64,000 bases of DNA from Cohnella candidum (GCF_003713065.1 NZ_CP033433.1:1647001-1711000); one strand, 5' to 3'; positions 18,311 to 26,610 are shown, counted from the stretch's first letter. Translations and numbers: made by a program. Notes: generated from the sequence alone by a model not told the origin.

Positions 18311-18390
18311 ATCACGACGCGACCCGGCTCTAGATAGCTCCTATCTTAGGCCGGGTCGTGTGTTGTCTGAGATATCTTCCATGATTATAC
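18311..18390 (-). repeat. attC-like remnant, type B (site 33)
   Basis: First arm ACCCGGC..TAGATAG/CTATCTTAGGCCGGGT and second arm TTGTCTGAGATATCTTCC remain. Outer R''/R' boxes are absent. Confidence 0.55.
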
Positions 18391-18399
18391 AAAGCAAGA

Positions 18400-18732
18400 T
18401 CATACTTGGCTATCCTCCACTGATCTTCCATGGGCAGTTCCAATACCACTATCCGCATTACTTAAGTTATTTATTTTGATATGTAAAATTCTCACGAAAA
18501 CAACGCCGACAACGATATATATCAAAATCACCAATAAAGAAAACAAGCTAGGTTTTTCAGTAGCTGTAATCCAAAGCGGCGGTATATCACTTTGCCAAGA
18601 ATTCGTCATGTGAGGGTCAAAATGAGTCTCACGATATGCAATTGCCCATATTTCATAAATCTTCGATATTACATAACCTACAACTAAACCAATCAATGCC
18701 CCAAGATAATAGTGAGGGTGAATCTTTCCCAT
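18400..18732 (-). CDS. Membrane protein, unknown
   Basis: 110 residues with two or three hydrophobic helices (GALIGLVVGYVISKIYEIW; LFSLLVILIYIVVGVVFV). Not recognised. Last gene before the type B remnant to its left. Confidence 0.5.
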   Translation of the reverse strand: MGKIHPHYYLGALIGLVVGYVISKIYEIWAIAYRETHFDPHMTNSWQSDIPPLWITATEKPSLFSLLVILIYIVVGVVFVRILHIKINNLSNADSGIGTAHGRSVEDSQV

Positions 18733-18769
18733 ATAGCACCTCTCTCTTCTCCAAGGTGATAGATTACTG

Positions 18770-19402
18770 TTACATGTACCAGCGTTTATTTACTGGGAAT
18801 CTTAACACCGTTTTCAACTTCTCCGGTTCGATCTTCCGGGGATCAGACAGATAGATCTCCCGGTGAATTTTACTTGAACGGATAAATCCCTGTTCTGTAC
18901 AAAACGCTTCCATACGTGCAAAGCTTGCAGGCTCATCATCAAAACTTCCAAGATGCATCATTTGACAACTCAATCCATCTTCCGCGTGTTCGAACCGGAC
19001 TTTTTCCAGATAGGGATTGGCTTTTTTCCTCTTGGTCTGCTCCAAAAATCGCTCAAACACTTTCTCAGTCACAAAATCCGGTTGGCGTATCATAACCGTG
19101 TACTTAAAATTGCTTTTGTCAGTCGCGGGCTTTGACCGGTCAACCAAGTCCCAAACGCCCTCAAGCGGAAACACCGTGTATTCATAATAACCCGTGGGTA
19201 CGTCGTTACTTCTGTAAGACATTCTGACTGCGTAACTCAAACTGTACAAAGCTTCAATCACCTTGCCAAATTCCTCGCCGTTAGGGTCCCCTGAACCACT
19301 GATCGTAAAAAATGACATCGATGGCACTTCCACTATTTCCGGTAGCGTTTTTGGTATATAAAGCTGCTTATAGTCTTTTTTATAATCTATCTTTTTGCTC
19401 AA
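18770..19402 (-). CDS. GyrI-like small-molecule-binding protein
   Basis: 210 residues of the GyrI-like/SHS2 class: PKTLPEIVEVPSMSFFTISGSGDPNGEEFGKVIEALYSL at the start and RKIEPEKLKTVLRFPV at the end. Relatives bind or hydrolyse small toxic molecules. Two other GyrI-like proteins occur in this array (24083, 35192). Overlaps the gene upstream by 23 bp. Confidence 0.78.
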   Translation of the reverse strand: MSKKIDYKKDYKQLYIPKTLPEIVEVPSMSFFTISGSGDPNGEEFGKVIEALYSLSYAVRMSYRSNDVPTGYYEYTVFPLEGVWDLVDRSKPATDKSNFKYTVMIRQPDFVTEKVFERFLEQTKRKKANPYLEKVRFEHAEDGLSCQMMHLGSFDDEPASFARMEAFCTEQGFIRSSKIHREIYLSDPRKIEPEKLKTVLRFPVNKRWYM

Positions 19403-19694
19403 ACCGATCGCTCCTAAGACTTATTCGATTCCTAATAAGATCAATTAGCAATCCTACGAACAACCAAAATACGACTCCCAGAAGATAAGTAAGAAAATTG
19501 AAATTGTAATTTACAATATCATCAATCCCTAACCAATTCTTTATGTAAAACTCGATATTGGTTACGAGATTGGCTATTTCCTGATTACTGCCTTCACCAA
19601 GTCCATTGAGATGACTTTTATCAATAATGATTGCTGTTGCTCCTAAACAAATTTGAACAACGGTTAAGATTACGGTGAGTTTAAACCTCTTCAT
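19380..19694 (-). CDS. Small membrane protein, unknown
   Basis: 104 residues; N-terminal helix (TVILTVVQICLGATAIII) and a second helix (FLTYLLGVVFWLFVGLLIDLI). Overlaps neighbours by a few bases on both sides, so it is translated as part of a polycistron. Confidence 0.55.
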   Translation of the reverse strand: MKRFKLTVILTVVQICLGATAIIIDKSHLNGLGEGSNQEIANLVTNIEFYIKNWLGIDDIVNYNFNFLTYLLGVVFWLFVGLLIDLIRNRISLRSDRFEQKDRL

Positions 19695-19885
19695 TGTTTA
19701 TCATTCAACTTCCTATGCTTTATTAAATTCGCTATCCCGTTCACGAGAAACAACAAAGCTACGATAAACAAACCGTAACCTGCTTTATCATTATTTGATT
19801 TCGAAAGAAACCCGGCAATCGCAAAACAAACCGCGGCTAGAATATTCAATATGGAAACTGCACGATAATTGGCCTTTTTCATCAT
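19691..19885 (-). CDS. Small membrane protein, unknown
   Basis: 64 residues, two membrane helices (SILNILAAVCFAIAGFLS; GYGLFIVALLFLVNGIANL). Stop overlaps the next start by 4 bp. Resembles small two-helix inner-membrane proteins of Bacillales; function unknown. Confidence 0.55.
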   Translation of the reverse strand: MMKKANYRAVSILNILAAVCFAIAGFLSKSNNDKAGYGLFIVALLFLVNGIANLIKHRKLNDKQ

Positions 19886-19894
19886 AAACTCTCC

Positions 19895-20104
19895 TTATTC
19901 ACTATCTTTAAATGAAAGGCCTTTCGCTTCTAATGCGTCACGCAGTTGTTTTATTGCATTTGGTCCAATTCCATGTAATTGTTTAAGTTCTGCTTCTGTG
20001 ATTCGCGTCAGTTGCTGTAAATCTGAAATTCCTGAGTTCCTAAGGGCGCGAATTGCCGGCTGCGCCAGTCTTGGAAAATCATTTGTTTCGTGATTGCTTA
20101 GCAT
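19895..20104 (-). CDS. Helix-hairpin-helix (RNAP alpha-CTD-like) protein
   Basis: Start at ATG 20104, preceded by GAGAGG; a longer frame begins at 20161. The core PRLAQPAIRALRNSGISDLQQLTRITEAELKQLHGIGPNAIKQLRDALEAKGL is the alpha-CTD-type HhH fold, here as a stand-alone 69-residue protein. Such proteins are common in Bacillales and may bind DNA nonspecifically; role unknown. Confidence 0.75.
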   Translation of the reverse strand: MLSNHETNDFPRLAQPAIRALRNSGISDLQQLTRITEAELKQLHGIGPNAIKQLRDALEAKGLSFKDSE

Positions 20105-20163
20105 ATGTTTCCTCTCTTCCTCGTTATGATCACTGATATTGAATTTGAAAATGTTGTTCACCT

Positions 20164-20619
20164 CTATACCAAGTCAAAGGAATATTGCACAGCCATAGAC
20201 GGTCTTCCGCTCAAACTGTCATAGAACGCTAAAGCATGCTCGTCCGAAGAATCCGCTTGTACAAATAGTTCTCTAATCCCCGTTCGCCTACAATATGCCT
20301 GAAGCTCTCGAACAAGCCCACTACCAATCCCACGGCGCCTGGTCTTCTCAGCTACGGCCAAATCGTACAAATACATCGCTGATCCCGGACGATCATACAT
20401 CCTAAGTTCGTACGCGGTGATCCCGCCTACAATCTCGTCTCCGTCGAAAGCAGCAATGCAAACAAATTCTGGACGCCCCAGTAACAATTCGATGTTTTGA
20501 GCGTTAACGTACTCAGGATCCACCGATTCGAACTCCCGATTAAACAGCCGCACCAATCCAGCAAACGCAGTCTCGTCGTTAGTAACAAGCTTACGATAGA
20601 CTATGCTATCCTTTTCCAT
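20164..20619 (-). CDS. AAC(3)-I-like aminoglycoside N-acetyltransferase
   Basis: Start at ATG 20619. The body LVRLFNREFESVDPE...IAAFDGDEIVGGITAYELRMYDRPGSAMYLYDLAVAEKTRRRGIGSGLVRELQ...FVQADSSDEHALAFY tracks AAC(3)-I enzymes (family pattern IYDLAV, RRxGI, YVQAD). Those acetylate gentamicin-type drugs, and aacC genes are classic integron cassettes. Activity here is inferred only. Confidence 0.75.
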   Translation of the reverse strand: MEKDSIVYRKLVTNDETAFAGLVRLFNREFESVDPEYVNAQNIELLLGRPEFVCIAAFDGDEIVGGITAYELRMYDRPGSAMYLYDLAVAEKTRRRGIGSGLVRELQAYCRRTGIRELFVQADSSDEHALAFYDSLSGRPSMAVQYSFDLV

Positions 20620-20656
20620 TGCTCTCACGTTCCTATCATGATATGAGTTGTTCGGC

Positions 20657-21136
20657 TCATTCCGTAAATAAAGCAAGATTCTCCAGAGAGGCATTCATAC
20701 CCAAAAGGTGATCGTCCTGTCGGATTCCTTCGGGAACATTTTCACAGACAATCGTAACTTCGGTGCCTTCAGAAACTTCTGCAAAGATCCACGTCATTAT
20801 CATCGTCCCGGCGTATGCAGGGTCAGCGGACTCGAATTCTACTAACTGTACAATTCGCTCGTTTGGAACAAATTCAAGGTATCTCCCCTTAACAATATCC
20901 GTATTTTCCGAGGACTTACCGGGCATAGCATGTTTTGTGTCGGTATACGTTAAGGACATTCGATAGGCGCCACCATTCGTAGCATCGAACTCATAAATTT
21001 GTCCCTTCATTCCCTTAGGTGGAAGCCATGAAACCAAGGCTTCTGGATCAATGAATGACTTATAAATAGTTTGAGGTGAAGCTTTGATAACTCTAGAAAC
21101 AGAGTCAATTCGTTTGTTATTTGACGAAATTGACAT
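20657..21136 (-). CDS. SRPBCC (AHSA1-like) protein
   Basis: 159 residues: SRVIKASPQTIYKSFIDPEALVSWLPPKGMKGQIYEFD...GGAYRMSLTY is the Aha1/START-like ligand-binding fold. Usually binds hydrophobic ligands; function unknown. Leading gene of a co-directional group whose members overlap or nearly overlap. Confidence 0.8.
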   Translation of the reverse strand: MSISSNNKRIDSVSRVIKASPQTIYKSFIDPEALVSWLPPKGMKGQIYEFDATNGGAYRMSLTYTDTKHAMPGKSSENTDIVKGRYLEFVPNERIVQLVEFESADPAYAGTMIMTWIFAEVSEGTEVTIVCENVPEGIRQDDHLLGMNASLENLALFTE

Positions 21137-21245
21137 GAATCAGTCCTCCAGGTTACACAGATAATATTCTTATTTCCGCTTGACCTTGACACTAATGTGA
21201 GGGATTAAAATGAGATTATCTTGATCAGAAGGGAAAGAGGAAGCT

Positions 21246-21467
21246 ATGGATATTACACCACAGGAAGAAAACATGATTTTGGCTTTTCGGGAAAATGCTC
21301 TACCTCCTTTATTCGTACTCATTCGAATTAGAAATGATATCTTAAATGACACTGTAAATATTGAAGAAAGTCGAAGAAATGAAATCGTAAAGACACTTGA
21401 AAGTTATATCAGCTCACTTTGGGAAGACTATCATGAAGAGAAAGATTTGCACACAAAAAATGAATGA
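21246..21467 (+). CDS. Hypothetical protein on the opposite strand
   Basis: 73-residue acidic, helical protein (MDITPQEENMILAFRENALPPL...SLWEDYHEEKDLHTKNE). GGAAG sits 3-8 nt before the ATG. This is the only plus-strand gene in the array, inverted relative to its neighbours; a TTGACA hexamer at 21186-21191 may belong to its own promoter. No family recognised. Confidence 0.5.
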   Translation: MDITPQEENMILAFRENALPPLFVLIRIRNDILNDTVNIEESRRNEIVKTLESYISSLWEDYHEEKDLHTKNE

Positions 21468-21469
21468 TC

Positions 21470-21612
21470 ATAAAGTTCCCGTATTCACGGCGCGAGCCGG
21501 CCTTAGATAGCTCCTATCTTAGGCCGGCTCGTGTGTCGTCTGAACCATCTTCCATGATTATACATCTGTCGACCATGGGGCGTAAGCCCCCCGCTTTGTA
21601 ATGCAGTGGTAT
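21470..21612 (-). repeat. attC-like site, type B, degenerate (site 32)
   Basis: Complete internal arms (GAGCCGGCCTTAGATAG/CTATCTTAGGCCGGCTC; GTCGTCTG; GGGGCGTAAGCCCC) between GTATTCACGG and AATGCAGT. The R'' side reads ATAAA instead of ATAAC and the R' side GGTATCT instead of GTTATCT, so it is probably inactive. Confidence 0.65.
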
Positions 21613-22344
21613 CTAGCGTAACCGCATATATGAACCAACTACGATTCTGTTTGACTGTTTAAATTCATTTCTACAGGTCGAGTAATATCTACTAAAGCTA
21701 TAACCTCCAGCTTTAAATACGGATTTATGTTGTAACCATACGATGATCAATGTACCTTCGAGCAATGCTCTGTGAATCAATCTAGAACAGGTGATTGAGA
21801 TTTTGCTTCTGGCTTTTGCAAAGTACTGAAGTGTCACGGATTGAAATTCAACATGTTTTTCTTCATCTTTTAATATCTGATCACAGAGATCAATTAACAC
21901 CTTTGAATTAGTAGCGTTTTTAAGTGCATTTTAGTAGACCTTTGCTATAATTTCCGCTGTTAACAAGACGAGCACTGATATCTCTAAACTTGCCAATCTA
22001 CGAAGTCTTCTGAATACTTGATCAATCCAGTGGACTCGGATTAATGGGATATCTTGTTTCCTCATAAATCTAGCCAAATCCCTAGCGTGACGTTGCTCTT
22101 CTCCAATGAATTCTATAAGTGCATCGTAATAATTATGATCGTGAGTTCTTAACCTAGATTTACGCGCACTATTTATTAGGTATTTTCCTTCTGAGTTCTC
22201 ACCGAGTTGGAACTGTTGGATTGATTTTACGATAGTTTTACGCTCAGTATCGGTTAACTTATAGTTGTCGTTCCAGTTAATTAACTTTAGGTTTACTTTA
22301 TTCTCTAGAAAATAATCTTTCCATTTATAAAAGCTGCTCTCCAT
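21613..22344 (-). pseudogene. Ferritin-like di-iron protein split by a nonsense codon
   Basis: Two frames (22344-21931 and on to 21613) are the same frame, separated only by an in-frame TAA at 21931-21933. Joined, they give about 240 residues with two E-x-x-H pairs, EEQRHARD and DEEKHVEF, the hallmark of a four-helix ferritin-like domain, so the stop cuts the protein between its two metal-binding helices. Function lost unless the codon is read through. Confidence 0.72.
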
Positions 22345-22374
22345 GAATTACTCCATATCAATTTGGTCTAAGTC

Positions 22375-22460
22375 AGATAAACTCGCTCATATTCGCGAAC
22401 CCGATAACCTAAAGCCCCGACGGTGCGGCCAGGCAATGATGTGTGAATACGATGTTATGA
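22375..22460 (-). repeat. attC-like site, type A, shrunken (site 31)
   Basis: Only 86 bp: AGATAAA...ATTCGCGAACCCGATAACCT...CCCCGACGG...GTGTGAATACGATGTTATGA. The second and third arms are deleted and the R'' box lost its C. Confidence 0.6.
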
Positions 22461-22467
22461 CAACTTG

Positions 22468-22959
22468 TCATGAAGTCCACTTGCTGTCACATAAAACTAC
22501 AGAAGTCTCAATTTGTCTTTCAGGAACATCCCAATAAGTATGTAATAATTCTTTCTTCTCATCAGATGAAACAAGAGAAAAGCCATTCTTCAAATAAAAT
22601 CTTATTGCCCAATCAGCAGCGTCCCATGTTCCTATTAAGATCGGTTTAGTAGTTAATGCCGTCAAATGAGATAGTAGCTTTGTACCTATTCCACTTTTCC
22701 GCTGGTTTGTTCGTACATAAGCATGTCTGATTAAGGACACATCTCCCTTGTCTTGAATCCCCATAACTCCATTCAATAACTTGTTCTCTTCATAACCCCA
22801 AAACACTACGCCATTACTGATTTCATTGTTCAGTTCTTCCATTGACATATACGGTTCATGATACCTGTCGTCAGGTATCACTCCTTTATATGCCTTTGCT
22901 GCATCGTTGATTATCAAATAAATTTCTTCGACATCCGTATTATTACACATTCTAATCAT
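22468..22959 (-). CDS. GNAT acetyltransferase
   Basis: Start placed at ATG 22959 after GGGGG; the longer frame to 23040 adds an unrelated tail. MIRMCNNTDVEEIYLIINDAAKAYKGVIPDDRYHEPYM resembles L-2-amino-thiazoline/phosphinothricin-like GNATs; motif A is NQRKSGIGTKLLSHL. Acceptor unknown. Confidence 0.78.
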   Translation of the reverse strand: MIRMCNNTDVEEIYLIINDAAKAYKGVIPDDRYHEPYMSMEELNNEISNGVVFWGYEENKLLNGVMGIQDKGDVSLIRHAYVRTNQRKSGIGTKLLSHLTALTTKPILIGTWDAADWAIRFYLKNGFSLVSSDEKKELLHTYWDVPERQIETSVVLCDSKWTS

Positions 22960-23043
22960 ATTAAAAGTAGCCCCCTGTGAGTCTATAACGGTTTCAGGTG
23001 GTTGCGTGTGGTTATGATGTTTCGGAGTCAACGCTTTCATGAT

Positions 23044-23202
23044 TCACGATGAAGTCATTTTTTCATTATATTTCTGGACCTTTTTATGAATTTGATTAAG
23101 TTTGTTTATTGTCCAACCTGATAGGAAAGAGATTTGTAATGATAGTAGAATTCCTATATTCATAAGTGTCCGCCAATCAGTTGTTTTACTTATCTTATAC
23201 AT
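23044..23202 (-). CDS. Short membrane peptide, unknown
   Basis: 52 codons from ATG 23202 (MYKISKTTDWRTLMNIGILLSLQISFLSGWTINKLNQIHKK...). One hydrophobic helix. The longer frame to 23325 runs through the type B site and is not credible. Weak call. Confidence 0.35.
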   Translation of the reverse strand: MYKISKTTDWRTLMNIGILLSLQISFLSGWTINKLNQIHKKVQKYNEKMTSS

Positions 23203-23234
23203 TGAACGACTGCTAAAAAACGAAATGCACATCT

Positions 23235-23305
23235 GACGCGAGCCGACTCGTTTGTCGTCTGACGAACAAGGGACGTTAGCCCTCAGCGAGTATGCAGTGT
23301 TGTGT
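23235..23305 (-). repeat. attC-like site, type B, truncated (site 30)
   Basis: GACGCGAGCCGACTCG is what remains of the long first arm (its TTAGATAG hairpin deleted); GTCGTCTGACGAAC follows. R' reads GTTGTGT; the R'' side is gone. Confidence 0.6.
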
Positions 23306-23326
23306 GAAGTCTTCGACTTCTTCAAA

Positions 23327-23878
23327 TTAGCTTGAGAAATCTTGTTTGTCTAATGAGTAAAGCAATTCCCCATTACACTCAGCATGTTCTTCAGGTAGGT
23401 TATTCAATTCATATTCAAATTTAAAACCTAATTTCTCGATAATTCGCTTTGAAGCAAGATTTTCTGGTGCAACTTTGGCGACCACTCGGCTGAGACCCAA
23501 TGTATTAAAACTATAATTTACCACTTCTTGAGCTGCTTCATATGCAAAACCTTTGCCCCAATGATCTTGACCAACTAGATAATAGATTTCTTTTTCGTCT
23601 TGAAGAAAGTCAAGATTCCCCACGCCAACCCACCCAATTAACTGATTTGTTTCATTCAGTATTATTGCGAAAGAATACTTAAAGTCCATTCCCTTAGACT
23701 CATAGCTTTGAATCAGCCAATTGAACAGTCCTTGATATTCCACATAATTCATTACATCAAAATGCAGAAATCTATATAGGTCCTTATCCTGCATCAGCGA
23801 AAATGACTTGTCAAAATCATCCGTTCTGTATGGTCGGATGTAAAGTCTATCCGTCTTTGTATCTAATAAATGATTCAT
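23327..23878 (-). CDS. RimJ/RimL-type GNAT acetyltransferase
   Basis: 183 residues: TKTDRLYIRPYRTDDFDKSF, motif A GQDHWGKGFAYEAAQEVVNYSF, and APENLASKRIIEKLGFKFEYE. Ordinary full-length member. Acceptor unknown. Confidence 0.83.
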   Translation of the reverse strand: MNHLLDTKTDRLYIRPYRTDDFDKSFSLMQDKDLYRFLHFDVMNYVEYQGLFNWLIQSYESKGMDFKYSFAIILNETNQLIGWVGVGNLDFLQDEKEIYYLVGQDHWGKGFAYEAAQEVVNYSFNTLGLSRVVAKVAPENLASKRIIEKLGFKFEYELNNLPEEHAECNGELLYSLDKQDFSS

Positions 23879-23898
23879 ATGCCCTCCTGGGTTTCATA

Positions 23899-24048
23899 CA
23901 CGTATTCACGAAACCGAGAACCTTAAGGCTCCGGTGGAACCGGCCGCGACGCGGTTAGGTTCGTAGGGCTGTCGCCAGATTTCGCTTCGAATTGTCTCGG
24001 GCGGACCGTGCAGCCACCAGGCTGCGATGCGTGAATACAGTGTTAGCT
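23899..24048 (-). repeat. attC-like site, type A (site 29)
   Basis: CGTATTCACG...GTGAATACAGTGTTAGCT, with the loop stem GGCTCCGGTGGAACC and third arm GCAGCCACCAGGCTGC. The R'' box is lost (ATACA). Confidence 0.7.
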
Positions 24049-24082
24049 GAAGTAACTGCCCTCTTGAATAACTATCAAATGA

Positions 24083-24532
24083 TTAATCTTCGATTGGAAT
24101 AAATACATCAACCTTATCAGGCCATTGAGGATCTTCAAATTTATATTTTTCTATTGCTACTGCTCTCTTATTGTTTATCATTCCTTGTTGTTTCAAATAA
24201 TTATGAATTACCGAATATGGATCTTCATCTGATCTTGTTTTTCCGTATTTATGAGATGGGATTGAAAAGCCTAGCATTCCTTCCGGTACATCTATTAATT
24301 CCGTAACTTCCATGCAAATCAAATATGTAAATAGCGTCTCTGATACAAAGCCCAAACAAACATATTCAGATGGGTTTGCGATACTCTTTATTTCTTCAAT
24401 CCGATTTAAAAAATCTTGCTTTGCTTTTTCAATTCTTCTTTGATCATGATTTGCGAATACTGAAGTTACTGGTATTCCAACAAACTTCAATTCTGGCAAT
24501 TGAATGATTTCCACTTCTGAAGAAGTAGTCAT
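24083..24532 (-). CDS. GyrI-like (AraC effector-binding) protein
   Basis: Start ATG 24532 follows GGGAG by 8 nt. 149 residues: VEIIQLPELKFVGIPVTSVFANHD, CLGFVSETLFTYLICMEV, MLGFSIPSHKYGKTRS and a final DVFIPIED, the usual frame of stand-alone effector-binding domains. Probably binds small cationic or aromatic molecules; ligand unknown. Confidence 0.75.
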   Translation of the reverse strand: MTTSSEVEIIQLPELKFVGIPVTSVFANHDQRRIEKAKQDFLNRIEEIKSIANPSEYVCLGFVSETLFTYLICMEVTELIDVPEGMLGFSIPSHKYGKTRSDEDPYSVIHNYLKQQGMINNKRAVAIEKYKFEDPQWPDKVDVFIPIED

Positions 24533-24584
24533 TGACGTAACTCCCTTCAATTTGTCGGTTTGTTTGTATGAATGCAGTTATTTC

Positions 24585-24749
24585 ACCTAACGTCTTTGCA
24601 TTCACGAACCCGAGAACCTTAAGCCCTAACGGGGCGGCCGCGGTGCGGTTAGGTTCGCAGGGTTGTCGCCTGAATCCGTCCGCTACCTCGAAATGCCTTC
24701 GGTGGACCGAGCAGCCGCAAGGCTGCGATGCGTGAATGCGTTGTTAGGT
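24585..24749 (-). repeat. attC-like site, type A (site 28)
   Basis: Intact boxes ACCTAAC and GTTAGGT, which fit the classical RYYYAAC/GTTRRRY consensus. Arms: loop stem GCCCTAACGGGGC, GTCGCCTG/TTCGGTGGAC, GCAGCCGCAAGGCTGC. Confidence 0.8.
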
Positions 24750-24785
24750 GAAATTAATGCCCCTTGAATTGCTAGAGAGCTCTTA

Positions 24786-25274
24786 TCAGACTTTAAAATA
24801 TTGATACACTACTTCATGACCATCCTCGATTTCTTCTTTCTCATAAAATTCGACATCAATTGATTTGTAAATGTTCTTCCAAAACTGAACTGCTGGCACA
24901 TTATTTTTCAATTGACTTATTGCATACCTTCCAGGAAATTGCTTAAAGAATAATTTGCAAGCCTCTCTTCCCAGTCCCTGCCTTCGATATTTCTTTTGAA
25001 TGAAAAATGAGTTCAACACATAATCAGCAAATTCCTGATTTGTGTAAGGACCACTTTGAAGTAATATAAATCCGATGATTTTAGATTCATTGTAAATGAA
25101 GAATGGAGTCAAACCTTCCTTCTCGAAAAACCATTCAAATACATCAAACTCAAACAATCCATTCGATTGGTTTATTTCTAAATCATTATTGAATTCAGAT
25201 AAATCATGAAGAAATAATGTCATCAAATTCATTAGAATTCCTTTATCATTCAATTCAACCTTACTTATCCTCAT
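24786..25274 (-). CDS. GNAT acetyltransferase
   Basis: 162 residues: MRISKVELNDKGILMNLMTLFLHDLSEF, motif A KKYRRQGLGREACKLFFKQFPG, C-terminal GHEVVYQYFKV. Cassette ends TTAGGTGAAAT and ATTTCACCTAA match almost perfectly. Acceptor unknown. Confidence 0.8.
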   Translation of the reverse strand: MRISKVELNDKGILMNLMTLFLHDLSEFNNDLEINQSNGLFEFDVFEWFFEKEGLTPFFIYNESKIIGFILLQSGPYTNQEFADYVLNSFFIQKKYRRQGLGREACKLFFKQFPGRYAISQLKNNVPAVQFWKNIYKSIDVEFYEKEEIEDGHEVVYQYFKV

Positions 25275-25321
25275 CGTTAGCCTCTTCTCAAACTGGATGT
25301 TTAATGCTTTGCATTTATTTC

Positions 25322-25408
25322 ACCTAACGTCTATCGTAATAACGAACCCGAGAACCTTAAGCCCAACAGGCGGCCGCGACGCGATTAGGTTCGAGGGTTG
25401 TCCGCCTG
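25322..25408 (-). repeat. attC-like site, type A, half-deleted (site 27)
   Basis: Starts normally (ACCTAAC, first arm with loop GCCCAACAGGC) but breaks off after GTTGTCCGCCTG. The second half and R' are replaced directly by the end of the VOC gene. Confidence 0.7.
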
Positions 25409-25804
25409 TTATAGCCAACCTGACCAAACGTCAAATCGATTACCATTCAAATCATAAAATCTAAAGTTTTTTCGATTTCCATCGTACACTTTTACTTCAG
25501 ATACGTTCACTCCCCGTTCTTGTAGCTTTCTATGTGTCTCTTCAATATTCTTTGATCGAAAAGTTACCAATTGCATTTCATAATCTGTTCCTTCCCATTC
25601 ATCCGTCAAATATGAGAGCTTTACATCTTCCTTGTTTTTAACGGGGACTAAAAATATGACTGGGCCGGAACCGAGATTAAAACAATAACCATTCCAAGTT
25701 AAGCCCAGTTTTTCTTGGAACCATTGAATTGATTCCTGTCGATCTAATACAGGCAGATATATTGTATCGATGAATTCAACTAATTGATTATTTATGTCAG
25801 ACAT
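25409..25804 (-). CDS. VOC (glyoxalase-like) protein
   Basis: 131 residues, one VOC module: VEFIDTIYLPVLDRQESIQWFQEKLGLTWNGYCFNLG, then NGNRFDVWSGWL. Members are metal-dependent isomerases/dioxygenases or drug-binding proteins; substrate unknown. The AGGAGG box is a few bases before the ATG. Its 3' end abuts the deleted attC half, so it may have been fused there by deletion. Confidence 0.78.
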   Translation of the reverse strand: MSDINNQLVEFIDTIYLPVLDRQESIQWFQEKLGLTWNGYCFNLGSGPVIFLVPVKNKEDVKLSYLTDEWEGTDYEMQLVTFRSKNIEETHRKLQERGVNVSEVKVYDGNRKNFRFYDLNGNRFDVWSGWL

Positions 25805-25854
25805 TCTACTACCTCCTAGAGAATTAAGATATATTATTTACTTGCCTCGATTGC

Positions 25855-26019
25855 ACATAACGTCTCTCGTATTCACGAACCCGAGAACCTTATGGTCACG
25901 AAGTGACCGGCCGCGATGCGGTTAGGTTTGCAGGGTTGACCGCCTGAATCAGTTCCCTCAAAGTGCCTCTGGCGGACCGAGCAGCCGTAAGGCTGCAAAG
26001 CATGAATGCGATGTTAGAT
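25855..26019 (-). repeat. attC-like site, type A (site 26)
   Basis: ACATAAC...GTTAGAT, 165 bp; loop stem GGTCACGAAGTGACC; third arm GCAGCCGTAAGGCTGC. Confidence 0.82.
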
Positions 26020-26078
26020 GAAGTCAGGGGCTCCTTGAATTACAACCAAAAACCTTGTTTTTTATTCATCAGGAAGTT

Positions 26079-26435
26079 CTATACTCGAGACTTCAATATT
26101 TCTATTAACTCTTTATCCATAAATCGATAGTCATCGGGGATGTCCAAACATATTATCTGTTTTGAATGTAGTTGGTTTGAGAATTTTTCTTTGAGTCTTC
26201 GAACATGTTTCTTCTCCATAACAAAAATTAAATCAGACCATCCAATAAGACCTTGAGTAACTTTAATTCTTGCACCTTCTTCTGATCCGGCTGACCTTGC
26301 TTCATATCCGTTAAGTCCATCAAAGATCTTCTCCGCTGTTAAACTGCGCCACTTATTCCGGCTGCAGATGAAAAGTAATTTAATGAATTTCACCTGTCCC
26401 TTAATATGTTTTATACAATAATTCCCTGATTTCAT
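26079..26435 (-). CDS. Low-molecular-weight protein-tyrosine-phosphatase-like protein
   Basis: LLFICSRNKWRSLTAEKIF contains the C-x5-R phosphatase loop; DLIFVMEKKHVRRL follows. Normal family start would be the GTG at 26393 (VKFIKLLFICS); the longer frame from ATG 26435 has its start codon inside the cassette end TTAGATGAAAT. Family members dephosphorylate protein tyrosine/arginine; stand-alone small versions are also near CRISPR-like and stress loci. The C-terminal DP motif is DIPDDYRFM. Confidence 0.75.
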   Translation of the reverse strand: MKSGNYCIKHIKGQVKFIKLLFICSRNKWRSLTAEKIFDGLNGYEARSAGSEEGARIKVTQGLIGWSDLIFVMEKKHVRRLKEKFSNQLHSKQIICLDIPDDYRFMDKELIEILKSRV

Positions 26436-26572
26436 CTAACGTTCCCGCATTCACAACGCGAGCCGGCCTTAGATATCTCCTATCTTAGGCCGGCTCGTGT
26501 GTCGTCTGAGTTATCTTCCATGATTATACATCTGACGACCAAGGGACGTAATCCCCGCAGCGTGAATGTTGC
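26434..26572 (-). repeat. attC-like site, type B (site 25)
   Basis: ATCTAAC then CGCATTCACAACG; long first arm intact; third arm GGGACGTAATCCCC. The R' side is deleted (GTGAATG joined to TTGCTGGC), removing about 15 bp that the partner cassette end still shows. Confidence 0.75.
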
Positions 26573-26610
26573 TGGCTTCTTTGAATTAAAATCAAAGTCA
26601 TACTTATTAA

